Shown in pieces: positions 46,270-56,240 of a stretch of DNA of 64,000 nt (position 1 is the stretch's first letter; each line of letters begins with the position of its first letter). The notes under the pieces are model-generated. The model did not search any database. It saw only the letters and a list, made by a program, of their open reading frames with translations, and had not been told where the DNA came from. The position numbers were made by a program, and so were the translations under genes. This DNA comes from Schlesneria paludicola DSM 18645 (GTDB taxonomy: Bacteria; Planctomycetota; Planctomycetia; Planctomycetales; Planctomycetaceae), in assembly GCA_945876035.1 (NCBI GenBank), contig CAMCMU010000021.1, forward strand, positions 1 through 64,000. The letters run 5' to 3'.

Positions 46270-47439
46270 TTACAGGATACCCGACGATTTGACATTGATT
46301 CCCTTGAGCATCATCTTGAGTTCCTCGACATTCGGACTGATTTCAAAGGCCTCCGCGCGACTGACAAACTCGCGGGTGATGAAGTCGAACAGGCTGTCGT
46401 TGAACTGCTGCATGCCATCCGCCTTGCCGATACGCATGGCGGCGGGAAGCTTCTCATCCATCTCTTCCAGAATCAATTTCCGAATGGTCCCGTTGAAAAG
46501 CATGATTTCGCAGATGGGAACCCGCTTCGGATTGTCCCGAATGGTCGGCAGCAACTTTTGTGCAACGATGGCTTTCATGTTGAAGCCCATCGACGAACGA
46601 AGGGCACTGTGCATGCTCTGTGGAAACAGATCCAGAATTCGACCGATCGTCGACGGTGCTGACGAGGCATGAATCGTTCCGTAGACTAAGTGCCCGGTTT
46701 CCGCAGCATGCATCGCGGTTTCAAAGGTGTCCTTGTCGCGAAGTTCTCCGACGAGGATGATGTCTGGGTCTTGGCGTACTGCATGTTTCATTGCGGTATG
46801 GAAGTCGTTCACGTCGCAACCGATTTCTCGCTGATTTAACAGACTCTTGTCGGCCTGGTAGACAAACTCGACCGGATCTTCAATCGTCAGAATATGCTTG
46901 GCGAAGTTATGGTTAATCCAGTCTAGCATGGATGCAATGGTCGTTGACTTGCCAGATCCCGTAACACCCGCCAACAGGACCATGCCTTGGTCGTAGCGGC
47001 ACAAATCTTCCATAATCGGTGGAAGATACAGCCCCGAAAAGTTCGGGATGGAACGTTCGACCTTGCGTGAGACCATGCCCATCTTGCCGGTTTGGATGAA
47101 TAAGTTGACGCGGAAACGCCAACTTTCACCCTTATGCTCGACGACATGCGCGTAGTCCGCACCGCCCGTGGTAAAAAAAATTTCCTGATTGCGTTCATCC
47201 ATCATGGGCATGCACAATTCTGTCATCTGCTCCTCTGTGATGGGAGGCATGTCGAGTGGCCTGAGCGCTCCTTTCACACGCAGAATTGCTGGCTTATTAA
47301 CCTGCAAATGCAAGTCCGAGGCATTGATGTCGATCATCGCCTTGAAAAGCTTATTGACGGCTAGGTCTTTATTCGCGCTGGTACCCAGTCGAATTTGGGA
47401 TTTTGCCAAGGATGTCGGCAACGCGTTGGATCCACTCAC
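46270..47439 (-). CDS. pilT: PilT-family ATPase (type IV pilus retraction)
   Basis: This 389-residue hexameric ATPase powers retraction of type IV pili or a related secretion system. Motifs are Walker A GVTGSGKSTT, Asp box TIEDPVEFV, Walker B DPDIILVGELRD and His box ETGHLVYGTIH. The start is a GTG at 47439 with GAGGTG at about 5 bases. No other pilus gene is in the window. The short C-terminus lacks the usual AIRNLIRE match (here GTIRKLILEE), still recognizable. Confidence 0.9.
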   Translation of the reverse strand: MSGSNALPTSLAKSQIRLGTSANKDLAVNKLFKAMIDINASDLHLQVNKPAILRVKGALRPLDMPPITEEQMTELCMPMMDERNQEIFFTTGGADYAHVVEHKGESWRFRVNLFIQTGKMGMVSRKVERSIPNFSGLYLPPIMEDLCRYDQGMVLLAGVTGSGKSTTIASMLDWINHNFAKHILTIEDPVEFVYQADKSLLNQREIGCDVNDFHTAMKHAVRQDPDIILVGELRDKDTFETAMHAAETGHLVYGTIHASSAPSTIGRILDLFPQSMHSALRSSMGFNMKAIVAQKLLPTIRDNPKRVPICEIMLFNGTIRKLILEEMDEKLPAAMRIGKADGMQQFNDSLFDFITREFVSRAEAFEISPNVEELKMMLKGINVKSSGIL

Positions 47440-48053
47440 GGTTCACCTCAAGGGTCGGTTCGAAGATTTAACAATTGTTCGTCAGTCTGCGTTCGCAGAG
47501 AGTGTCTCGACGAGGCCCAGTTTCAAGTCCGCGCGCTCAGTGTCTCGTTTGATACCAAGGGATTGATTGCTGTGTTCACCGCCCGTAAAAAATAACGTGA
47601 TCGAATCATCAATCCAGATGGCTGGCGACCGTACTCTGAACAGAGGGCCGCGCATCATTCCGCTGCGGCAGTTGACCGACCGCCACCTGTCGGCAGAAAA
47701 ATATTCAATGGTTCGAACTGCGAGGCGGCAGTTGACGCGTCTCTGAGGCCCGCTGGCGGAACAACGTGCTGCGCATTCTCATCATGTCACGCGGAATTAT
47801 CCAGAGCTAAAGCGGGGGAGGATCTGTTTTCATTGCGTTCGATCTCCTGCAAATCTCTTAGACGAAGCGGCGAGTGCGTCCTTCGTGAATCATCAACGCC
47901 GAGGAACAATCCCTCGATCACTACGGAGTTGAACAAACACGAGGGACTCCAGCGAGGGTCTCAATCGGTGTCGAGGTAGCGTCCCTGACACACCGTGGGC
48001 CTCGGTGTATTCGATACTCTTCCGCTGCAAGGATCTTGATCCCTAGCCTTCTG
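47440..48053. other. Gene-free stretch between pilT and the ferredoxin gene
   Basis: No gene is supported in these 614 bp. It holds the upstream region of pilT (GTG start at 47439, preceded by GAGGTG) and the 3' end of the ferredoxin gene. Small frames have no ribosome sites. Confidence 0.5.
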
Positions 48054-48413
48054 TCAGCTCCAGAAATTTTCACCATGCCAGTTCACGGAGGGTTTTGTCT
48101 GGACCTCAATGTCACCGTTCACTCGCATCTGACAAGCCAATCGCAGATTGGCTTCGTTGCCGAGGCGAGCGAAGAAGGTGAGCGGATTCGTAAACATGGT
48201 GACCTTCTCGTACAGGCTCTGGCTGGTGCACTTGTCCAGCCCCTTCTTCACAATCACGCGACAACTTGTGCAGGCTCCGAAACCCATGCAGTTCACGTAG
48301 TTGTGAGGGAAGGGGTAGAGCTGCACGCCTGCCTTCATGGCCTCCGTACGGAGATTGGCTCCCACAGGAACTTCGACGGTCTTCTTTTCGTTGACAAAGG
48401 TGATGCTCGGCAT
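48054..48413 (-). CDS. [2Fe-2S] ferredoxin, adrenodoxin-type spacing
   Basis: This 119-residue protein starts MPSITFVNEKKTVEVPVGANL, the usual N-terminal beta strand pair of plant- and vertebrate-type ferredoxins. The cluster Cys are 42, 48, 51 and 94: the first three are spaced C-x5-C-x2-C as in adrenodoxin/ISC ferredoxins, while the fourth is 42 residues further, which is longer than usual and indicates an inserted loop (about 60-85). ATG 48413 has GAGGAA at about 10 bases; a longer frame to 48494 is not favoured. Divergent from pepA. A partner enzyme is not apparent. Confidence 0.82.
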   Translation of the reverse strand: MPSITFVNEKKTVEVPVGANLRTEAMKAGVQLYPFPHNYVNCMGFGACTSCRVIVKKGLDKCTSQSLYEKVTMFTNPLTFFARLGNEANLRLACQMRVNGDIEVQTKPSVNWHGENFWS

Positions 48414-48579
48414 TTGGACGCGATTCCTCGGGCTAAACGTGGCGGGATCAATCGACCGAGAGAAATAATAAATGTCTGTGGCGGTCGCCTGCAAGTCGGC
48501 GAACCTTGTGCGTCGTGGTGGTATTCAGTTGAATAGGCATGCAAACCCTGATCATAGAAGTAGATAAAGTGAGAAGACT
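48414..48579. promoter_or_regulatory. Divergent promoter region between ferredoxin and aminopeptidase
   Basis: The 166-bp gap must hold the control region of both genes. No clear -35/-10 pair or operator repeat could be read with confidence. Confidence 0.4.
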
Positions 48580-50085
48580 ATGGATATTCGTGGTGGTAAC
48601 ATTTCTGTGACGCAGACCGAAGCGGACTGGCTGGTGGTTTCTGTGACCGAGCCCGTTGAGATTACGGGAGCGCTTGAAAAATTGGATCACGCACTGGGCG
48701 GTCTGGTGATGCGACTGAAGGCGTCGAACGATCTGACCGGAAAATTGGCATCGATCATTCCATTGCGGGGTGTCACCGGTATCGCTGCGAGGCGACTGTT
48801 GTTCGTCGGTTTGGGGAAGGCGGAGGAGTTGACGGCCGGTCGACTCGACAAAGCGTTGGTCACAGCAGCACGAGCCATTTCCGACAAACCCGCGACGCGA
48901 GTGGCGTTCGTCGTGCCGAGCTCTTCCGTGGGCGTGATCTCGCCCTCAAAATTTGCTTGTGCAACGGCGGTGGCGATTCAGGTTGGCTCTCTGGGACAGG
49001 ATCTATTTCGCACGGAAAGAAATCGTTATCCCTTCGCTTCGGTGGAGATCATTTCGGCAGACGGTGGTTCTCCAGGTTTAGGGGATGCGATTCAACGCGG
49101 TCGTATCGTGGGTCAGGCAATCAACCTAACACGAGATCTTGTCAATCGTCCTCCGCAAGAAATTACTCCGGTCGGCTTCGCGATCCGGGCGGAAGCCGTT
49201 GCTGCCGAGTGTGGCCTGCGTTGTGAAGTTTTCGACCTAAACCGGCTGAAGCAGGAACGGATGGAATCGCTGCTCGCCGTTTCACAAGGCAGCCCGCAAC
49301 CGCCGCGAATGGTGATCGTCGAGCACCATGGCGGCGGTCCGAATGCTCCGCGTCTGGCTCTCGTTGGAAAGGGTGTCACGTTCGATAGCGGCGGACTGTC
49401 GCTCAAGCCCAGCGAGGGGATGGTGACCATGAAATGTGACATGGCCGGTGCGGCGACCGTCTTGGGTGCACTCTCGGCCGTGGCACGATTGAAATTGCCT
49501 GTCAATGTCATTGGCTACATGGGGTTGGTGGAAAACATGACCGGCGGGGCCGCCTTCAAATTGGGCGATATTCTGACCGCTCGTAATGGTGTCACAATCG
49601 AGGTCTTGAATACCGACGCCGAAGGCAGACTCGTTCTGGCCGACGTGCTGAGCTATGCCGTCGATGCGGGAGCCGACAAGATCATCGATCTGGCGACGTT
49701 GACCGGTGCTTGTGTTGTCGCCTTGGGCGAAGATGTCGCGGGAGCCTTTTCCAACGACCAATCCTGGTGCGACAGTGTCATGGCCGCCGCCAGCACAGTG
49801 GGTGAGGACCTGTGGCAACTTCCGATGTGGGATATGTTTGATGAACTGATCAAGGGGGACGTTGCCGATATCAAGAATACCGGCGGACGTTGGGGCGGTG
49901 CCATCACCGCGGCCCGCTTTTTGAAACGATTTGTGGCAGACACGCCCTGGGTTCATCTCGATATCGCGGGTCCGGCCTTTGCCTCCTCAAATAAGCCGCA
50001 TCGCGAGGGAGGCGCTACAGGCTTCGGCGTGAAGTCGCTCATCGAATTGGTCAGACGCTTTGGATCCTTATCGGACGATTGTTAG
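48580..50085 (+). CDS. pepA: Leucyl aminopeptidase (M17 family)
   Basis: This 501-residue cytosolic metallopeptidase removes N-terminal residues. The dizinc site and catalytic Lys/Arg are in VGKGVTFDSGGLSLKPS, KCDMAGAA and NTDAEGRLVLADVLSYA. The length and domain order (N-terminal regulatory domain about 1-170, catalytic domain about 180-495) fit the family. ATG 48580 is 166 bp from the divergent ferredoxin gene. Confidence 0.95.
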   Translation: MDIRGGNISVTQTEADWLVVSVTEPVEITGALEKLDHALGGLVMRLKASNDLTGKLASIIPLRGVTGIAARRLLFVGLGKAEELTAGRLDKALVTAARAISDKPATRVAFVVPSSSVGVISPSKFACATAVAIQVGSLGQDLFRTERNRYPFASVEIISADGGSPGLGDAIQRGRIVGQAINLTRDLVNRPPQEITPVGFAIRAEAVAAECGLRCEVFDLNRLKQERMESLLAVSQGSPQPPRMVIVEHHGGGPNAPRLALVGKGVTFDSGGLSLKPSEGMVTMKCDMAGAATVLGALSAVARLKLPVNVIGYMGLVENMTGGAAFKLGDILTARNGVTIEVLNTDAEGRLVLADVLSYAVDAGADKIIDLATLTGACVVALGEDVAGAFSNDQSWCDSVMAAASTVGEDLWQLPMWDMFDELIKGDVADIKNTGGRWGGAITAARFLKRFVADTPWVHLDIAGPAFASSNKPHREGGATGFGVKSLIELVRRFGSLSDDC

Positions 50086-50145
50086 TCGGTCCCACAAATC
50101 GTCTCTCACAGAGAGACAGCCTCGCGACGGCCTGAACGGGAATGC

Positions 50146-50170
50146 GTGGTCATTACCGAGGAATGACCAC
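50146..50170. repeat. 9-bp perfect inverted repeat
   Basis: GTGGTCATT at 50146-50154 pairs perfectly with AATGACCAC at 50162-50170 (loop ACCGAGG). It sits in the gap between the ends of pepA and the NAD kinase gene, which are convergent, and could be a pepA terminator stem, although no U-run follows on either strand. Confidence 0.5.
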
Positions 50171-50226
50171 GGCGGAACAACCGAGCAACGTCCCCAACAA
50201 GGACGGCCAATGACGGTCGCAGAAGT

Positions 50227-50274
50227 AAAAAGACGGTCCTTGAGGTGAAAAAGACGGTTTTTGAGTTAAAAAAG
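50227..50274. repeat. 21-bp tandem repeat, about 2.3 copies
   Basis: Unit AAAAAGACGGTCCTTGAGGTG at 50227-50247, a diverged copy at 50248-50268, and AAAAAG at 50269-50274. It is A-rich and lies between the convergent pepA and NAD kinase genes. Confidence 0.8.
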
Positions 50275-50289
50275 TGCCCCGCAGGCACT
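50267..50289 (-). terminator. Rho-independent terminator of the NAD kinase gene
   Basis: On the minus strand, AGTGCC-TGCGG-GGCACT is followed by TTTTTTAAC. The stem is 6 bp with a 5-base loop and a U-run, starting 3 bp after the NAD kinase stop codon. This is the clearest terminator in the window. Confidence 0.85.
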
Positions 50290-50291
50290 CC

Positions 50292-51149
50292 CTAGCGGCT
50301 GCCATTGGGCAGGCCGCCCCAGCCGAGTTTATGGTGCAGAGTCCCATAATAACTGTGATCTCGTAGACGGGCCAGTTGGAAATTCACGGTTGCTTGCTTC
50401 ACTTCGACCCGATCACCGGCCGACAAGGGACGTTTGATCTGGCCATCAATGACTAATGTCGTTCCTTCAGGGCAATCGGGAACGGTCATCGCATAGACCC
50501 CATCGGCTCGATCAACCAGCGGACGGTTGGTGAGGGTGTGCGGGCTGATGGGAGTGATGACGAAGGCTTGCAGGTCTTGCCTCACGAGGGGGCCTCCCGC
50601 AGCGAGGCTATGCGCTGTCGAACCGATCGGCGTACTGATGATCAAACCATCACAGCCGTAAGTGGTCACGGATTCGCCATTAATCGAAAGATCGATGCGC
50701 AACATCCGCAGGGCGGCTCCCGAGTGAATCGTCACTTCATTCAGGCCCAGATGAGTTTCGTGTGAGCCATCGGCGCGGGTCAGACGGCAGGAGAACATCA
50801 GATGCTGGCTGACGGCCAACCGCCGCGATTGAATCTCTCCAAACCGCTGCCGAAATTCAGTGGGTGAGAGATCCGCCAAAAAACCAAGCCGACCCAGGTT
50901 GATTCCAAGGATCGGCAGTTGTTTTGCGCCCAGTTGGCGGCACGTGCGCAGGATGGTGCCGTCACCACCAAGCACAAGAATCAAGTCCATCTGACGGCGT
51001 CCCAACTTCAGTTGATCCGGAGTCCCGACAACGGTCAGCTTGACCCCCGTTTGTTGTGACAGAAAATCCGTCAGATCGGCGCAAATCTCTGCCACACGTT
51101 CCGAATCGTCGCGGAGGGTCATCAACATTCGCAGCGAGTTTTCCGACAT
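50292..51149 (-). CDS. nadK: NAD kinase
   Basis: This 285-residue enzyme phosphorylates NAD to NADP. The GGDGT motif (LGGDGTILRTCR), the NE box (LNEVTIHSGA) and the glycine-rich pair GSTAHSLAAGGP are all present. ATG 51149 follows GAAGGG. It ends just before the terminator at 50267-50289 and lies about 100 bp downstream of the YfhO-like gene on the same strand. Confidence 0.94.
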   Translation of the reverse strand: MSENSLRMLMTLRDDSERVAEICADLTDFLSQQTGVKLTVVGTPDQLKLGRRQMDLILVLGGDGTILRTCRQLGAKQLPILGINLGRLGFLADLSPTEFRQRFGEIQSRRLAVSQHLMFSCRLTRADGSHETHLGLNEVTIHSGAALRMLRIDLSINGESVTTYGCDGLIISTPIGSTAHSLAAGGPLVRQDLQAFVITPISPHTLTNRPLVDRADGVYAMTVPDCPEGTTLVIDGQIKRPLSAGDRVEVKQATVNFQLARLRDHSYYGTLHHKLGWGGLPNGSR

Positions 51150-51252
51150 TGTTGGCCCTTCAGTTCCAAATCCAGTTTACAACAGAGCATAGCCCAAACG
51201 GCAGGGAGTAAGCAAAAACTCTTTTTTGGTGATCTCGATGGATCAAGCTGTT

Positions 51253-53613
51253 TTAGGGAGATCCGGCGGCCGATCGCTTCGCCAGCAGGCGATTCAAGAG
51301 ATCGAGATGCCAGAAACGCAGGTGTCCCAGCGTGGCCAGCAAGATCACGGTGATCAGGCTCAGTAGTGCCCCAACCGTTACGCTCTTCGGGCGGAATCGC
51401 CACGTCACCTGGTGCACGCCGGGAGGAACAGCCACATGCCGAAACGGATCGCCAGATGACGACAGTGGTTCCACAGTTTTTCCATCCAGTTGCACCCGCC
51501 AACCGGGATAGGCCAAATCTTTTAGGACCAATTCACCCCCTTCAGAGCTACTCGATTCAAGCACGATTCGATTGGATTCTTCAACGGAAATCGAGATTTT
51601 GGCAGGAGTTCGATTGTCCGCGAAGCCAACCCGCGTGGGCCGTTCTTCTGTCTCAATTCGATAAAGATAGAGTGGCTCCTGACGCCCCCAAGCGCGATTC
51701 AAGAGCGGATCGATGCCACTCCAGATTGGTGTGGATCTCCACGAGATCGGATCCAGCGGATCGAATGTCAGTAGGTGAGTGACCCCTGATTGGATCAGGA
51801 CTTTTAGAAACTCAACGTCTCCCCGAATCGGCTGACCTGGGTGTAACGGTCTCGGCATTCCCTGACCCGCGAACCAAGGGTCGCCATACTCGGAAGGGGC
51901 GATGCCCAGATACACCGGCAGGCAGGAAACGCCCAGCAAATTGCCTACGTTTCGTCCGGGGATGTACAACCGAGGGACGCTGGACTCGGCCAGCAGCAGA
52001 CGTCGCACAGGACTGTTGTCACGAAACGAAATCGGTGGTTGAGCGACCATGACAACATTCGTCACCATCCGGCTGACGAGCCATAAGTCTCCGAACGTCG
52101 AGGTGAAAACGAGGGCGATGATCAGACGGCGACTCGGCCCGCGGCAGCGATTGACGAGCATCTCCAGGCCGTGACCGGCAAAGACGGAAATCGCCAATGT
52201 TGTGATCAGACCATAACGGCCAGGGCCTCTGAAAAAATTGAAACCTGGCAAGGACCGCCCGAGCGGAATCAACCAGCCCGTGGCGTAAACAACCGCCATC
52301 GTTCCTGCGATCAACCAAAATAACGTCAGACGATAAGTCGCCACGCTCGATGCTGTAGCCGCGCTATTTCTCGATAAACGATTGACTCCTGGGGACGTCC
52401 TGTTTTCCTTGTTTCGCCGTGGGAGATCCCTCGGCCGAGACGCGCTCGTTCCCGAGAAGACGCCGACTAACCAGCAGACAGCGAGTCCCAACGGCACGAG
52501 GCCGCAGTACAAATGTGCTTCAATTTTGTTGGTGCCATGTTCGACACTTCCCACGGTGACGCTTTGTAAAACCTGCTCCAAGTCGTGAGATGGACCGAAC
52601 CAATGCCAAGGGGCGGCGAACTCGGAAATCGTTCGAATGGTGTCCTCGCCATCAATGGCCAGCGGGCTGTACCATAACCAAGGAGCTATCAGCTGCGACA
52701 GATACAAGGGGGGAAGATGTCCGTATGCGGGATCATGCTCCGCCCCAACAGTGGCACGCGAACTTCGCGTCTTCAGTTCCCAGGCCGGTAGCAACTGAAT
52801 CGATGCCAAGAGAAACCCCGCAACGAGGGAGAGCCCCAGTGACACGGCCAGCGGTGCGTCAACGCGCAGCCCTGTTTTTGTCGGGCAACTCACCGGAACG
52901 AGGGCCTCACCCGCTGGGCCGGATTTCCTCCGGCGAACGTCATTTTCGAATGGGCCCGTGACAGGGAATTCCGTGCGTGCCGACGCGTGCCTCCCGAGGA
53001 CTCGAAACGCGCCGTAAACGACAACAAGCATCTGTGTCATAAACGCCACGTGAAAATGCCCCGCCAACAATTGCAGGCCCAATGTCAGACTCAGTCCAAT
53101 GGAATACCGCCAGGCGCGGGTCTGCACAAACGATTCGACACACCACAACGCCAGCGGCAACCACGCTCCCGTGATGATGGCCCATTCCAGACAGGCGCGT
53201 GGCGGAAACCAGCCATAGGTGAATACGAGGGCCATGAACACGGATCCGCTCGTTGCCAGTCCGATTCTTCGCGCGAACAGAGCCGTCGCCGTGAAGCAGA
53301 GTACGTAATGCAGCAAATGTTCGAAGTTGTAGGCTGTATTTAACGGAAAGAGTGAGTAGGCCATCAAATGGGGCGGGTACGCAACACCCGTTTGGCTTTC
53401 TCCCAATGTGGGATAGCCGAATCCGGTCAAATTGTTCCACAACGGAAACTCACCTGCCCGCAGGCAGTCGGCCAAGTACGCCTTCTGTGGGAAAAAATAG
53501 GAATAGACGTCGCCACCGACAAAGCCGTAACCACACCAGAGCGGACCCCAAAAGAGGACCGTCAACGAGAGTGCCACCCCAAGAATCACCATTAAATGTC
53601 GGTTTGTGTTCAT
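51253..53613 (-). CDS. YfhO-like large membrane protein
   Basis: This 786-residue protein has about twelve helices followed by a soluble domain at the C-terminus. The start (FWGPLWCGYGFVGGDVYSYFFPQK), FPLWNNLTGFGYPTLGESQTG and the C-terminal beta domain (ELVLKDLAYPGWRVQLDGK, with HQVTWRFRPKSVTVGALLS) match the YfhO family. YfhO-like proteins are thought to act in glycosylation of teichoic or other surface polymers, with the C-terminal domain extracellular. The target here is unknown. ATG 53613. It is probably co-transcribed with NAD kinase 100 bp downstream. Confidence 0.85.
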   Translation of the reverse strand: MNTNRHLMVILGVALSLTVLFWGPLWCGYGFVGGDVYSYFFPQKAYLADCLRAGEFPLWNNLTGFGYPTLGESQTGVAYPPHLMAYSLFPLNTAYNFEHLLHYVLCFTATALFARRIGLATSGSVFMALVFTYGWFPPRACLEWAIITGAWLPLALWCVESFVQTRAWRYSIGLSLTLGLQLLAGHFHVAFMTQMLVVVYGAFRVLGRHASARTEFPVTGPFENDVRRRKSGPAGEALVPVSCPTKTGLRVDAPLAVSLGLSLVAGFLLASIQLLPAWELKTRSSRATVGAEHDPAYGHLPPLYLSQLIAPWLWYSPLAIDGEDTIRTISEFAAPWHWFGPSHDLEQVLQSVTVGSVEHGTNKIEAHLYCGLVPLGLAVCWLVGVFSGTSASRPRDLPRRNKENRTSPGVNRLSRNSAATASSVATYRLTLFWLIAGTMAVVYATGWLIPLGRSLPGFNFFRGPGRYGLITTLAISVFAGHGLEMLVNRCRGPSRRLIIALVFTSTFGDLWLVSRMVTNVVMVAQPPISFRDNSPVRRLLLAESSVPRLYIPGRNVGNLLGVSCLPVYLGIAPSEYGDPWFAGQGMPRPLHPGQPIRGDVEFLKVLIQSGVTHLLTFDPLDPISWRSTPIWSGIDPLLNRAWGRQEPLYLYRIETEERPTRVGFADNRTPAKISISVEESNRIVLESSSSEGGELVLKDLAYPGWRVQLDGKTVEPLSSSGDPFRHVAVPPGVHQVTWRFRPKSVTVGALLSLITVILLATLGHLRFWHLDLLNRLLAKRSAAGSP

Positions 53614-53981
53614 GCGGTGAATTAAAACCGGAAATTGTGTTTGCGTCTGCCCACGATGTGTGGACAGGGCCGACTGCGAACGGCGAAAATCAGGGCCGAG
53701 ACTTTAAGACTCACGCTGCAACGCTGACGATCATCGGGGCAACGATTCCAGACGCGGTCCCAAGTCTGTGTCGCTCTTGCTAAGGGAAAACGGCGATTTT
53801 GAAGACGACTCGGAAGGCGTGCCCGATGAAGGCTAGCGAACCAGCAATCGCAATTCAAATCCGCAGGTCATTGGAAGGCTCGGCATGGCTTGAGACGTGG
53901 TTGACCGCCAGCAGCCGGCCTCCTAGAGTTGATCTTATGAAAAGCAAAATACCCCTTGTTTCTCAGGAGAGCTCGCCGGTG

Positions 53982-56060
53982 ATGGAACTGGCGGCCTGTC
54001 AACCAAATGGTTCTGAGTTCCTGATTTTACCGATGGCCGATTCCGATTCAAAGGATTCCGAAAAGGATCGGTCCCAGACGCCCCCTCCGAAGGGTGGCGC
54101 CAAGAAGCCGGAACGCAGCCAGTCCAGCAATATTTTTTGGAGCGTCCTGATCCTGCTGGTGATGAGTGCCGTTATTTTCGGTATTGCCAACAATGGGCGT
54201 GCCGAAAAGATGACATTCAGCGAATTCAAATCACGCGTCGTTGCCGGATTACTGGGTCCAGCCAATGTGCACGAATTGAAGATTGGGCTCCGTTCGCTGA
54301 CTTTTCAGGATCGTCCCAAAGACGTGGCCAAGACACTTGGGGCGACCAAGCTATTTACCATTTCGATTGTCGGTATGCAGGGTCAAAACGAGTCAAAGCT
54401 GACCGATCTGTTGGACAGTCAGCAGATCAAATGGAGTTACGAAGATGCCGCATCACGGTGGGGTGATTTTCTTGTCCTGTCTGTTTTTACGCTGCTGTGT
54501 CTGGGGCTGATGTATCTGGCCCTCCGGCGTTTGGGAGGCCCCGGTTCGGCCATTGCGTTTGGACGAAGTCGAGGCAAGCTGTACGCGCAAGAAGAGTTGG
54601 GGATCACGTTTCGTGATGTGGCCGGTATCGATGAGGCGGTAGAGGAATTGAGAGAGATCGTAGAATTTTTGCGCACTCCAGGAAAATACCAAGCCTTGGG
54701 GGGGCGCATTCCACGGGGAGTGTTGCTGGTAGGTCCGCCGGGAACGGGCAAGACACTGCTCGCTAAGGCGGTGGCGGGTGAAGCCGGTGTTCCATTTTAT
54801 GGGTTGTCTGGTTCTGATTTTGTGGAACTCTTCGTCGGCGTCGGAGCGGCGCGGGTTCGTGATATGTTTCAACAGGCGGGCCAACGATCCCCAGCGATCA
54901 TTTTCATTGATGAACTGGATGCGATCGGCAAAGTGCGTAGTCAAGGCGCATCAGGTGGCGGTGAAGAACGGGACCAGACGCTGAATGCGTTGCTGGTGGA
55001 GATGGATGGTTTCAGTTCCGATCAAAGTGTGATTGTCCTTGCCGCGACCAACCGCCCGGAAACGCTTGATCCCGCGTTACTCAGGCCAGGTCGGTTTGAC
55101 AGAAATATTTTGGTCGATCGCCCGGACATCAAAGGGCGCGAGGAGATCCTCAAGGTTCACGCCGCCAAAATCAAGACAGACGACAGCGTCAATCTGAAGT
55201 ATCTGTCAAAGTTTACGGCCGGTTTTGTTGGCGCTGACCTAGCCAATCTGGTGAATGAGGCCGCCTTGCTTGCGGCTCGAAAAAACAAAACAGCGGTGAC
55301 GAATACGGAGTTTGAGGAGGGCTTCGAACGCGTCGTGGCGGGACTCGAAAAGACCGCGAGAGTCATCCCCGAAGACGTGAAACAACGCGTGGCGTGGCAC
55401 GAAATCGGACATGCGTTAGTGGGTTGCTCCCTGCCGCATCTGGACCCCGTCCACAAAGTCTCCATCATTCCACGCGGCCTCAGTGCGTTGGGATATACCA
55501 TGCATCGGCCGGAAGAGGATCGACAACTTTCCACGCAAACGGAATTGTTCAACCGTATCTGCAGCCTGCTCGGAGGCATCGCGGCGGAAGACCTGATCTA
55601 TAATGAATGCTCAACGGGAGCGGCCAATGATCTGCAACGAGCCACCGATATGGCTCGTCGGATGGTCACCGAATTCGGAATGAGCCCGAAGTTGGGGCGT
55701 GTGCACTACAGCGAATCGCGGAAAAGTGCGTTCCTCATGGGATCGGTGGGTGCCGCGAATTACAGCCATAGTGAAGAGACCATTCGCGAGATCGATCTCG
55801 AAGTCCGCCGCATCATCGACTCGGCTTATGACACGGCCCGCGCTGTCCTCGCAACACAGCGACCGGCCATGGAACATTTGACGCGTGAGTTGCTTGAGAA
55901 AGAAACGATTGAGGGATCTCTGATTCAGTCCATTTTGGATCAACACCGGACCGGACCGCAGATCAAGCCTGGAACTTATGTCGACTCGCCCACGCCGTCG
56001 CTGCGTGACTCCGCGATTCATGATTCCGGGAGTTCCGGCGATGCCGCCCAACGCGGCTGA
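53982..56060 (+). CDS. ftsH: ATP-dependent zinc metalloprotease FtsH
   Basis: This roughly 692-residue membrane AAA protease degrades unneeded membrane and cytosolic proteins. Two helices near the N-terminus (about residues 47-67 and 160-180) flank a periplasmic domain. The ATPase core has Walker A GPPGTGKT, Walker [10 protein letters not shown] and the second region of homology. The zinc site is HEIGH (His473), then the third ligand region further on. ATG 53982 has AGGAG about 12 bases upstream; ATG 54033 is an equally plausible start. A frame to 53799 would add nonconserved residues. Monocistronic. Confidence 0.95.
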   Translation: MELAACQPNGSEFLILPMADSDSKDSEKDRSQTPPPKGGAKKPERSQSSNIFWSVLILLVMSAVIFGIANNGRAEKMTFSEFKSRVVAGLLGPANVHELKIGLRSLTFQDRPKDVAKTLGATKLFTISIVGMQGQNESKLTDLLDSQQIKWSYEDAASRWGDFLVLSVFTLLCLGLMYLALRRLGGPGSAIAFGRSRGKLYAQEELGITFRDVAGIDEAVEELREIVEFLRTPGKYQALGGRIPRGVLLVGPPGTGKTLLAKAVAGEAGVPFYGLSGSDFVELFVGVGAARVRDMFQQAGQRSPAIIFIDELDAIGKVRSQGASGGGEERDQTLNALLVEMDGFSSDQSVIVLAATNRPETLDPALLRPGRFDRNILVDRPDIKGREEILKVHAAKIKTDDSVNLKYLSKFTAGFVGADLANLVNEAALLAARKNKTAVTNTEFEEGFERVVAGLEKTARVIPEDVKQRVAWHEIGHALVGCSLPHLDPVHKVSIIPRGLSALGYTMHRPEEDRQLSTQTELFNRICSLLGGIAAEDLIYNECSTGAANDLQRATDMARRMVTEFGMSPKLGRVHYSESRKSAFLMGSVGAANYSHSEETIREIDLEVRRIIDSAYDTARAVLATQRPAMEHLTRELLEKETIEGSLIQSILDQHRTGPQIKPGTYVDSPTPSLRDSAIHDSGSSGDAAQRG

Positions 56061-56240
56061 GAGGATTCGAATCCATGGAAGACCACGATCGGCCTCCGCG
56101 TCATCGGCTGGCAGCACTCATTTTCCATGAGTCATGACGGAGTATGAGAATCTTTCAAATCGCGGCAGGTGACGCTAAGTTCGCTCTTTTTTTGATGTTG
56201 TTGACCACGTCTGGAGACGCTGGGGAAGGCGAGTTTCGTC

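Noticed and set aside
50227-50274. Tandem repeats as a CRISPR array
   Set aside because: Only about two copies directly adjacent with no unique spacers and no cas genes.
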